From NCBI RefSeq assembly GCF_014191875.1, contig NZ_JACHXD010000004.1, forward strand, positions 186,001-250,000: a stretch of DNA of 64,000 nucleotides. The letters run 5' to 3'. The notes under the pieces are model-generated. The model worked only from the letters and a program-made list of their open reading frames with translations, was not told the origin of the DNA and made no database searches. Position numbers and translations under genes: made by a program. Source of the stretch: Pseudoduganella violacea (GTDB taxonomy: Bacteria; Pseudomonadota; Gammaproteobacteria; Burkholderiales; Burkholderiaceae_D). Within the stretch, counting starts at the first letter, position 1; each line of letters opens with the position of its first letter. Of the stretch, positions 54,133 through 63,400 are shown piece after piece.

Positions 54133-54783
54133 TCAGGGACGCGAAGGATAAATACCTTCGGTAGCGATAATGAAATTCAGCGTCACCCCAGGTTGCAGGG
54201 TGCTGAGCGAAACCGGCACATTGACGGAGAAAGCCAGCGGCTGGCCGCCGCCGGTATTGTCATTGCTGACCGTGCCGCTGCCGGCCGGCACCGTGATATT
54301 GAAAGGCTTGAGTGTGGTGGTGGAAGCGGCATTGCTGTAGATCTTGGCCGCCGCCGCGCCCGCCATCGCCTTGCCCAGGACCAGACCAGCCGCCGGCACA
54401 TTGTCGCTGGAGCTGGCGCCGTCGGCCGGAATGGCCACGCTGACGCTGGCGCCGGCGCCGGGCGTGAAGGTGGCCGTGTGGCTATGGGCCGGCAGGTTGT
54501 TCACGCCAATCGAGAGCGAACCGCTGGCGGTGGCCGTGGTCGTGGCGGTCGCCGCGCCGCTGGTCTGGCCCACCGCGTTCATCGTCGTCGTGCCCAGCGC
54601 GATCTTGCTGCGCAGATCGGGCAAGGCGAAAGTTGTGCGGCCGTCGCCACCGTATTTATTGCCGAGCAGGGAAAACAGAGCCTGATAGTCGCTGACCTTC
54701 AGGATGGAGCCGTCGCACAATGCCCACCCCTGCGGCACCCAGGGAACCGGCCACAAGATAATCTGGCCCAGAATTGGATCCAT
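54133..54783 (-). CDS. Phage tail-collar domain protein (microcystin-dependent-like)
   Basis: 216 residues from the ATG at 54783, preceded by an ideal GGAGG. The N-terminal tail-collar domain (1-65: GQIILWPVPWVPQGWALCDG, YGGDGRTTFALPDLR) is that of the microcystin-dependent protein MdpB group. The rest is Ser/Thr/Ala/Gly-rich beta sequence (NLPAHSHTATF motif, about 100). No other phage gene is near, so this is a chromosomal stand-alone member rather than prophage. It precedes the giant repeat gene on the same strand. Confidence 0.85.
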   Translation of the reverse strand: MDPILGQIILWPVPWVPQGWALCDGSILKVSDYQALFSLLGNKYGGDGRTTFALPDLRSKIALGTTTMNAVGQTSGAATATTTATASGSLSIGVNNLPAHSHTATFTPGAGASVSVAIPADGASSSDNVPAAGLVLGKAMAGAAAAKIYSNAASTTTLKPFNITVPAGSGTVSNDNTGGGQPLAFSVNVPVSLSTLQPGVTLNFIIATEGIYPSRP

Positions 54784-55040
54784 TTCGCACCTCCAATTAT
54801 TCAATAAACAATAAATGTCCTGACCGAACCTTTAATGCTCATTTATAGTGCCACAGGCAATTAGAATAATCGTTGCGCAAGCACTACATTAATCGAAGCA
54901 AAGCGGATTTTTATTCGAGCGAAGTTATAATTGGAGAGAATTAATGCAGGGAAATGAGAAAATAATTAACCGAAATAAAACTAAATGCGCAACATTAAAT
55001 ATTTCATTTAAATTAATTTAAATGGCTTTTATTATGCTCG
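54784..55040. other. AT-rich intergenic region
   Basis: 257 bases clearly richer in A/T than the surrounding genes (long ATTTAAATTAATTTAAAT-type runs near 55000). It must hold the promoter of the tail-collar gene. No confident -10/-35 pair, terminator or small gene was found. Confidence 0.5.
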
Positions 55041-56132
55041 CTAAAACCCGGCATGCAAGGCTATACCCTCGATCGGGTCGACCGGTGCGTTCCATGGCGC
55101 GGCCGCGAAAGCGCGGCGGGTATCTTCGTAGCCGGCGCGCCAGCGGTTTTCGATGCCTTGCGCGCTGAAGTCGATGTCCTTGGTGTGGTCTTCGCTGTTC
55201 AGGCGCGGCGCTTTCAGCATCACGATATGCATCTGCGTGCCGCAGCCCCATGACGCCAGTTCGCGCACCGCCTTCTGCGCCATCGCCTCGCGCGGCAGCT
55301 GGGCCGCCAGTTCGCGGATCACATGGCGCAGCCGGTGCATACGGCGCTGCTGCTCGATATTGGCGACGCGGCTGGCGTACTGCACTTCCTTATGTTTTTC
55401 CAGCACATCGAGCATGCTTTGCGGCTCGCGTCCGTCAGGATTCCACAATTGCACAGAGAAGATCACGGAATCGCGGCGCGGTTCGTCGTCCAGCACCGCC
55501 TCGATCGGCGTATTGGAGTAGATGCCGCCGTCCCAATACGGCTCGCCATCGATGCGCATGGCGGGAAAAGCGGGCGGCAGCGCGCCAGAGGCGATCAGGT
55601 GGGAGACGTTCAGCTTCTCCTTCCGCGTATCGAAGTAGCGCATGGCGCCGTTGCGCGCATTCACCGCGCCCACGGTCAGACGCGGCCCGCCATTATTGAG
55701 GTAATCGAAATCGACCAGGGCTTCCAGCGTGCGGCGCAGCGGTTCGGTGCGATAGTAGGAGGCGCTTTCCACGCCGACCTTGGCGGCGGGATTCCACCAG
55801 CTGGCGGGATTCGGTTCGAAGAAGGCGGGAATGCCTTGCGTGATCGTGAGCGCGTTGGCGAAGGCGCGCGGCATGCCGGGGAAAAGTTCGGCGTGCTGCT
55901 CCATCTGCTGCCAGAACTGGCGCAGGCGCGCTAGCCTGTGTTGCGGTGGATTGCCGGCGATGATGGCGCCGTTCAAGGCGCCGATGGACGTGCCGATCAC
56001 CCAGTCCGGCTCGGCCCCGGCTTCCTGCATCGCCGCGTACACGCCCAGTTGATAGGCGCCCAGCGCGCCGCCGCCTTGCAATACCAGGACGACCTGCCCC
56101 GGCATGGACTTGCCCTTGCTCTCGACCGCCAT
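55041..56132 (-). CDS. Patatin-like phospholipase
   Basis: 363 residues from the ATG at 56132, chosen because GGGAG lies 5 bases upstream; an ATG four codons earlier (56144) is the alternative. Oxyanion hole GGGALGAY (20-27), nucleophile Ser49 in GTSIG, and the catalytic Asp in YWDGGIYSNTP. C-terminal helices include a Lys/Arg-rich stretch. No signal peptide. Family members hydrolyse phospholipids or neutral lipids; substrate not predictable. A DUF3734-like C-terminal region (IENRWRAGYEDTRRA) is visible. Confidence 0.93.
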   Translation of the reverse strand: MAVESKGKSMPGQVVLVLQGGGALGAYQLGVYAAMQEAGAEPDWVIGTSIGALNGAIIAGNPPQHRLARLRQFWQQMEQHAELFPGMPRAFANALTITQGIPAFFEPNPASWWNPAAKVGVESASYYRTEPLRRTLEALVDFDYLNNGGPRLTVGAVNARNGAMRYFDTRKEKLNVSHLIASGALPPAFPAMRIDGEPYWDGGIYSNTPIEAVLDDEPRRDSVIFSVQLWNPDGREPQSMLDVLEKHKEVQYASRVANIEQQRRMHRLRHVIRELAAQLPREAMAQKAVRELASWGCGTQMHIVMLKAPRLNSEDHTKDIDFSAQGIENRWRAGYEDTRRAFAAAPWNAPVDPIEGIALHAGF

Positions 56133-56240
56133 CTCGTCTCCCATGCAATCCGAGCGGCGATTTTAACCAATTCTGCGCCAACGCAAATGGATGGGTTGCA
56201 GCCGGCGGAAAATAGAGAGTCCATTCCCAGGATAATTGCG

Positions 56241-56558
56241 ATGAGCGAACATCTGCCCCCGCCTCAGCTTGACAGACCCAAGTCCCCCACCGAAGATGAA
56301 AAAACCGAGACGCGTCTGACTCGGGTGGAGACGATTGTGGACTACTTAGCCAAGGCTATAGAACGTCTGGAAAGACGCATGGATGACGGCTTCACCGCCC
56401 TGCGCACCGAGCATCGTGCCGATATCGCGGAGTTGCGACAGGAACTCAACGAATTCCGCAAAGAAGTCGCCACGCATATGCGCTGGCTGCTCGGCATCGT
56501 GTTCGCCAGCTTCATGTCCTTGCTGGCCATGATGGCCAAGATCAACAATCTGCTGTAA
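56241..56558 (+). CDS. Small coiled-coil protein with C-terminal membrane anchor
   Basis: 105 residues. Charged N-terminus, a long coiled coil (about 25-80: LTRVETIVDYLAKAIERLER, DIAELRQELNEFRKEV) and one C-terminal membrane segment (WLLGIVFASFMSLLAMMAKI). The CAGGATAATTGCG leader gives a moderate ribosome-binding site. Resembles CCDC90/DUF1640-type proteins; function unknown. Converges on the metallophosphoesterase with one base between stops. Confidence 0.75.
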   Translation: MSEHLPPPQLDRPKSPTEDEKTETRLTRVETIVDYLAKAIERLERRMDDGFTALRTEHRADIAELRQELNEFRKEVATHMRWLLGIVFASFMSLLAMMAKINNLL

Positions 56559-56559
56559 C

Positions 56560-57300
56560 TCAATCCGGCATGCGCCCGGTCTTCAGCGCAAACGCCCATT
56601 CCATCCGGCCCTTGCGCGCGGCCAGCGCGCTGGCGGCACCCCAGTCGTAAGCCACCGCATACTGTTCCACCGCCCAGCCCCTGCCCTTGCGCTCGACGAT
56701 CGCATAGCGTGCATGCGGCGTGCCGTTTTCGGCTTTGTGCGGGAAGGGATGGTCGTCGTCATAGGCCTGCAGGCCAACGCTACCGGGGTTGACGATCAGC
56801 CGGCCATCGTCAAGCTGCATGGCGCGCGGCACATGGGTGTGGCCGCACAGGATCAGCGAGGCCTGGGCCGTGCCGGCGCGCTCGCTCACCTCTTCATACG
56901 TGGCGGCGCGCTGGCCGGCCTCGGTCACGGTTTCCATGAAATACACCAGGTCCGAGGACGGCGTGCCATGCACCAGCAGCACGTCGTCGGCCAGGCGCAG
57001 GGAGGCCGGCAGCCTGGCGATCCAGGCGCGCTGCTCGGGCCGCAGCTGCTGGTGGGCATACAGGTCGGAAGCGCCCATGCGCGCCGGATCGTGCTCCAGC
57101 ACCTGGCGCTCATGGTTGCCGGCGATGGTGGGCAGGTCCAGGGCCATCAGGCGGTCGGCCGTCTCGCGCGGCTGCAGCGACCCGGACAGGATATCGCCCA
57201 GATTCACCGTCACGTCCACGCCGCGCCGCGCGATATCGGCCAGCACCGCGTCGAGCGCGCCCAGATTGCCGTGGATGTCCGAAATGGCAGCAATTCTCAT
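56560..57300 (-). CDS. Calcineurin-like metallophosphoesterase (YfcE/MJ0936 type)
   Basis: 246 residues from the second of two adjacent ATGs (57300; first at 57303), preceded by GTGGAG. Metal motifs: SDIHGN (Asp8, His10), VNLGDI, AGNHERQ, LLVHGTP and CGHTHVPR. Small phosphodiesterases of this type act on cyclic or simple phosphodiesters; substrate unknown. Cytoplasmic. Divergent from the giant repeat gene. Confidence 0.93.
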   Translation of the reverse strand: MRIAAISDIHGNLGALDAVLADIARRGVDVTVNLGDILSGSLQPRETADRLMALDLPTIAGNHERQVLEHDPARMGASDLYAHQQLRPEQRAWIARLPASLRLADDVLLVHGTPSSDLVYFMETVTEAGQRAATYEEVSERAGTAQASLILCGHTHVPRAMQLDDGRLIVNPGSVGLQAYDDDHPFPHKAENGTPHARYAIVERKGRGWAVEQYAVAYDWGAASALAARKGRMEWAFALKTGRMPD

Positions 57301-57383
57301 CATAGCACTCCACAAACAGTCAGCACCCATTATGCGGCAAATACGGCGGACGGGTAGCTTTTCCAAGAAACAATAATTGCAAA

Positions 57384-57412
57384 TTGAAAATAACAATTTC
57401 TTAAAATATACT
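57384..57412 (+). promoter_or_regulatory. Promoter of the 57.5-kb giant gene
   Basis: TTGAAA (57384-57389), 17 bases, TATACT (57407-57412), in an AT-rich stretch. Predicts start near 57419 and a leader of about 55 bases before the ATG at 57475. Confidence 0.6.
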
Positions 57413-57474
57413 CTTGCAAGTTTGTTCTATGCAAAACACTTCATTCGCGAATACAACCGAGAAGGAATTCAGCA

Positions 57475-60400
57475 ATGCAGCGCGCCCTCCCCCAATCCGT
57501 TCAGAGCATTAATCCCAGCGCCAGCCCCAGCATCAGCGGCGCCTCCTATAGCGCTAGCACCGGTGTCCTGACCGTTTCCACCTCGGACCTCGCGATAGGC
57601 CACAGTATCGACGTCAGCAAACTGAGCCTGATCGGCCAGGGCGGCGTCAGCTACACCCTGACCACCGCCAACATCAAGACCAACTATGACGCCGGCTTCC
57701 ACATCCCGCTGAACGAGGCTGACCAGCTTAACGTCAGTGCCCTGCTGAACAAGGCCGGCCTCAGCGCGGTCGATGGCACGAGTTTCACCCTGTCCGCCGC
57801 CGCCGATTGGGATCTCAGCGCCGTCCCCACGGCGGCGCAGAGCAGCGCGCTCAGGGCCGCCAACCTTTGGCCGCCCACCGTCGCCAGCGCCAGCTACGAC
57901 AGCAGCACCGGCACCCTGAGCGTGACCGGCACTCACCTGGTCAAGGCCAATGGCGCCCTGAACGACATCAGCGCCAAATTGTTCACCTTTACCGGCAAGG
58001 GCGGCGCCACTTACCAGTTGACCGATACCGCCAATGCGGAAATCGACTCGACCGCCGGCTTCAAACTCGTTCTGTCGGCCACGGACAAGGCTGAACTGGC
58101 CAAAATCCTCGACGCCGGCGGCAGCGACTACAAGTTGGCGGCGGCCGACGACTGGAACACGGTCGTCCTGGGCCGCAATATCGGCTTTAGCGGCAAGCCC
58201 CTGAGCGTCCACGACGGCGCGCCGGCCGGCCCCGCCATCAGCAACGCCCGCTATGACGCCGCCAGCGGCGTGCTGACCGTCACCGGCAGCGGCTTCGAGA
58301 GTGGCCACAGCATCGATGTCAGCAAGCTCACCATCGACGGCCAAGGCGGCAGGTACACGCTGACCGGCCCCGCCATCACGGCCAACAGCGCCACCAGCTT
58401 CAGCGTCGTGCTGAGCGGGGACGACCTGTTGCATGTCAACGGCCTGCTCAGCAAGAATGGCAGCGCGGCACTCGGCGCCGGCTTCAATCTGTCCGCGGCG
58501 GCCGGCTGGGACGTGACCAGCGGCGCGCCCGCCGACAGCGACAATCGCATCATCGTCAGCAATGTGACGCCGCCCACCGTCACCGCGGTCAGCTACGACC
58601 GCAACAGCGGCGAACTGAGCTTCACCGGCTCCGGCCTGGTCAAGTTCCTCGGCCCGGAGAACGACATCATTCCCGGCAACATCTCCTTTGCCGTCGATGG
58701 CAGTGCCCCCGTGATTCTGCGGACGACCGACAAAGTCGATATCGTGTCGGCCACCTCGTTCAAATTGCTCTTGGGGGCGCAAGACAAGGTCGCGCTGGAC
58801 GACTATCTCGACAAGGCTGCCAACGCGGGAACGGTCTGTCAGATCACGATGGGCGACGGCTGGAACGGCTTCGCCACATTCGGCGACAGCGCGCCCAAGA
58901 ATATCGCGCTTAACGGCGCAGCCGCCATCGCCAGCGCCAGCTATAACGCCAACAGCGGCGTGCTGAGCGTGACCGGCAGCGGCTTCGGCAACACCCCCAA
59001 CATCGATATCAGCAAGCTCAGCGTCACCGGCGAAGGCGGCGCCAGCTACACCCTGGGCAGCACGCCCCTCACCGCCGGCAGCGCCACCGGCTTCAGCGTC
59101 ACGCTGAGCGCGGCCGACCAGTTGGCCGTCAACGGCCTGTTCAACAAAAACGGCGGCACGGCCGTCGGCGGCGCCAGCTTCGGCCTGTCGGCCGCCAGCG
59201 GCTGGGACAAGGCCGGCAACGCGCCGGCGGACCTGGGCAATAGTGTGAGCGTCAGCAATGTGGCCGCCCCTGCCGTCACCGGCGCCAGCTATGACGCCAG
59301 CAGCGGCATACTGACCGTCACCGGCCTGCGCCTGGTCAAGGCCAACGGCGCCCTGAACGATATCAACGCCAAACTGTTCACCTTCACCGGCAAGGGCGGC
59401 GCCACCTACCAGCTGACCGACACCGCCAATGTGGAAATCGACTCGGCCACCGGTTTCAAGCTGCAGCTCTCGGCCGCCGACAAGGCGGCGCTGGCGCCAC
59501 TGTTTGAAGCGGGCGGCAGCAACTACCAGTTGGCGGCGGCCGACGACTGGAATACGCTGGTCACCGGCGGCGATATCGGTTTTAGCGGCAAGCCCCTGAC
59601 CGTCAAGGGCGGCGCCGTGGCCGGCCCCAGCATCAGCAGCGCCAGCTATGATGCCACCACCGGCTACCTGCAACTTGTGACCTCGGACATGGCGGCCGGC
59701 CACGAGATCGATGTCGGCAAACTAAGCTTCACCGGCCAGGGTGGCGCCAGTTACACCCTGACCACAGCCAATGTCACCAGCAACTATGGCAGCGGCATCT
59801 ATATCGCCTTGAATGAGCTTGACCAGCTCAATCTCAACGGTCTGCTGAACAAGGCGGGGGGCAGCGCGGCCGACGGCCAGACGTATGTCCTGTCCGCCGC
59901 CGCCCATTGGGACCGCAGCGCCGCCTCGGCGGCGGATCTGAGCACCCCGGTCTCGCTCTCCTCCGCGGCGACGCCCACCGTCAGCAGCGCCAGCTACGAC
60001 CGCGGCAGCGGCATCCTGAGCGTCAGCGGCAAGGGCATGGTCAAGGCCAGCGGCGCGCTGAACGATATCACGGCCAAACTGTTCACCTTTACCGGCAAGG
60101 GCGGCGCCACCTATACGCTGACCGATACGGCCAATGCGGAAATCGATTCGGGCGCCGGCTTCAAGCTGGCCCTGTCGGCCGCCGACCAGGCCGAGCTGGC
60201 CAAGATCCTCGACGCGGGCGGCAGCGGCTACCAGCTGGCGGCGGCCGACGACTGGAATACGCTGGTCACCGGCGGCAATATCGGTTTTGGCGGCAAGCCC
60301 CTGACCGTCAGCGATGGCGCGCCGGCCGGCCCCAGCATCAGCGGCGCCCGCTATGACGCCGCCAGCGGCGTGCTGACCGTTAGCGGCAGCGGCTTCACCC

Positions 60401-63400
60401 CAGGCCACAACATCGATGCCAGCAAACTCACCATCACCGGCCAGGGTATGGGGGGCAATTACAATACCGGCGCCAGCTACACGCTGACCGGCCCCGCCAC
60501 CGCCACCAGCGGCAGCACCAGCTTCAGCGTCGCGCTGAGCGCGGAAGACCAGTTGTATGTCAACGGCCTGCTCAACAAAAATGGCAGCACGGCCGCCGCC
60601 GGCGGTGTCGGCTTCAGCCTGTCGGCCGCGGCCGGCTGGGACATGAACGGCGGCACGCCCGCCGACACTGGCAATAGCCTCATCGTCAGCAACGTGACGC
60701 CGCCCACCATCACCTCGGCCAGCTACGACCGCAGCAGCGGTGAGCTCACCATCACCGGTCGCGGTTTTGTCAAAATCCCCGGCCCGGAAAACGACGTCAG
60801 TGTGAAGGAACTATTTTTTGCCGTCGGCGATCGTATGGATTTCCTGTCAACCTCGAAGAACGTCGAAATCATTTCCTCCACCTCGCTCAAGGTGCTGGTG
60901 GAGTGGGATGACAAAGCCATCATCGAAGAGATGCTCGACACGGCAGCCAGCAGCGGCCAAGTCTGTTCGCTGTTGTCCGCCGATGGCTGGAACAGCAGGG
61001 TCTCCTACGGCGACGCCATCGCCAGGACGGTGGTGCTGTACGAAGGGCCGGTCATCACCGGCGCCAGCTACGACGCGGCCAGCGGCGTGCTGACCGTCAC
61101 CGGCGGCGGCTTCCCGGCCCTGGCCGGCGCCGGCAACGATATCGATGTCCGCAAGCTGAGCATCAGCGGCGACGGCGCCAGTTATACCCTGACCAGCGCC
61201 AATGTGGACATCGGCAGCAGCACCAGCTTCAGCATTACGCTGAACGCGGCCGACCGCGCCGCCCTCGACAGCCGCATCAACAAGGATGGCAGCAGCTCGG
61301 CCGGCGGCCAGGCTTACAATCTGGCCGCCGCCGAAGGCTGGGCGCCGGGCGCGTCCCGCACCGCGCCGGCCGACCTGAGCGGCAATCCCATCACGGCCAG
61401 CAACGCCGGCACAAGCATCAGCGGCGCCAGTTATGACGCGGCCACCGGCGTGCTGAGCGTCACCGGCAGCAAGCTGGGCAGCGGCCACAGCATCGACGTC
61501 AGCAAGCTCAGCGTCTCCGGCGAAGGCGGCGTCAGCTACACCCTGACCAGCGCCGGCATCACCACCACCAGCGCCAGCGGCTTCAGCGTCACGCTGAACG
61601 CGGCCGACCAGTTGGCCGTCAACGGTTTGCTCAACAAGAACGGCGGCACGGCCGCCAGCGGCGGCGGCTTCAGCCTGTCGGCCGCCAGCGGCTGGGACAA
61701 GACCACCAGCGCCGCGGCCGATACCGGCAATAGCGTCAGCGTCAGCAATGTGGCCGCGCCCACCATCACCAGCGCCAGCTATGATGCCGCCACCGGCATC
61801 CTGAGCGTCACCGGCAGCCGCCTGGTCAAGGCCGATGGTTCGCTGAACGACATCACGGCCAAGCTGCTGAGCTTTATCGGCGAAGGCGGCGAGCGCTATA
61901 CCCTGAGCGACACGGCCAATGCCGACATCAGCTCGGCCACCGCGTTCAGCCTGACCCTGTCGGCCACCGACCGCGCCGCGCTCGAACAGCTCTTCAACAA
62001 GAATGGCGGCAGCGCCACGGGCGGCGGCAGCTACCAGCTGGCGGCGGCCGACGACTGGAATACCGTCGTCACCGGCGGCGATACCAAGGTAGCGGGCGCC
62101 CCGCTCAGCGTCAGCGGCGTCAAGCTCCCCGTCATCGGCAGCGCCCAGTACGACGCCGCCAGCGGCATCCTGAAAGTGAGCGGCAACGGCTTCAGCAAAC
62201 TGCCGGGTACGGCCAACGACATCATCGCAGGCAAGTTCAGCATCACCGGCGAAGGCGGGGTCAAATACACGCTGGGCAGCAGCGCCAATGTGGACATCAG
62301 CAGTAGCAGCGAGTTCAGCATCCAGTTGTCGGCCGAGGACAAGGCGGCCGTCAACCAGATCCTGAACAGCAACGGCAGCAAGTCCACCGGCAACGAGTCC
62401 ATCGGCAGCACCGCCTACAAGCTGACGGCGGCCGAAGACTGGGCCGCAGGCGCCGATGCCGCCGTGAACGTGGCCGAAACCGCGGGCAAGGCCATCACCG
62501 TCAGCAAAGTGGCGGTTCCCACCATCGCCAGCGCCAAATACGATAGCAGCACCGGCAAGCTGATCGTGACGGGCACCGGCCTGCTCAGCAGCGGCGGCGC
62601 CAACAACGACATCCGCGCCAGCGCCTTCTCCCTGACGGGCAAAGGCAATGCGCCATATAAGCTGACCGACACGGCCGATGTGGACATCAGCTCGGGCACC
62701 AGCTTCACCCTGGTCCTGGGCGCCAAGGACAAGGCGGCCGTCGACGACCTGCTCGGCCAGCTCGGCGACAAGGCCGGCGACGGCACCGTCTACAATCTGG
62801 CAGCCGGAAAAGGCTGGGCGGCGGGCGCCGACGCCGATGTGAACGTGCGCGACGAGACCGGCAACGCCATCATCGTCAAGCACAATACGGCGCCGACGCT
62901 GAGCCGCTTTAACGGCGCGGTCGCGCAGAGCGACGAAGACCAGCAGCTTGAAATCAGCCTCGCCACCCTGCAGCAAAAAGGCGATGGCGCCGACAGCGAC
63001 GGCAGCATCGCCGCCTTCGTTGTGAAGAGCATCGGCAGCGGCACCCTGCGCATTGGCGCCAATGCCGACAGCGCGCAAGCCTGGGCCGCCGGCAGCAATG
63101 ACGTGATCGACGCCAACCACAAAGCCTTCTGGACCCCGGCCAAGGACGCCAACGGCAAGGCCATGGGCGCCTTCAGCGTGGTGGCGCGCGATGACGAGGG
63201 TGGCGAATCGGCGGCGGCCGTGGCCGTGACGGTGGACGTCAAACCGGTCAACGATGCGCCGACCGGCAGCATTGCCATTGAAGGTACAGTGACCGTAGGT
63301 CAGACCTTGAGCGTGAAAAACACCGTGGCCGATGCCGACGGCCTGGGCGCCTTCAGCTACCAGTGGCTGGCCGATGGCGTGGCGATCAAGGATGCCAGCG

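Noticed and set aside
54133-54783. Tail-collar gene considered as evidence of a prophage
   Set aside because: No capsid, terminase, integrase, tail or lysis genes nearby; the family occurs as single chromosomal genes.
57538-62890. Regular spacing considered as a CRISPR array
   Set aside because: Units are about 350 bases, in frame and coding; no short identical repeats with unique spacers.
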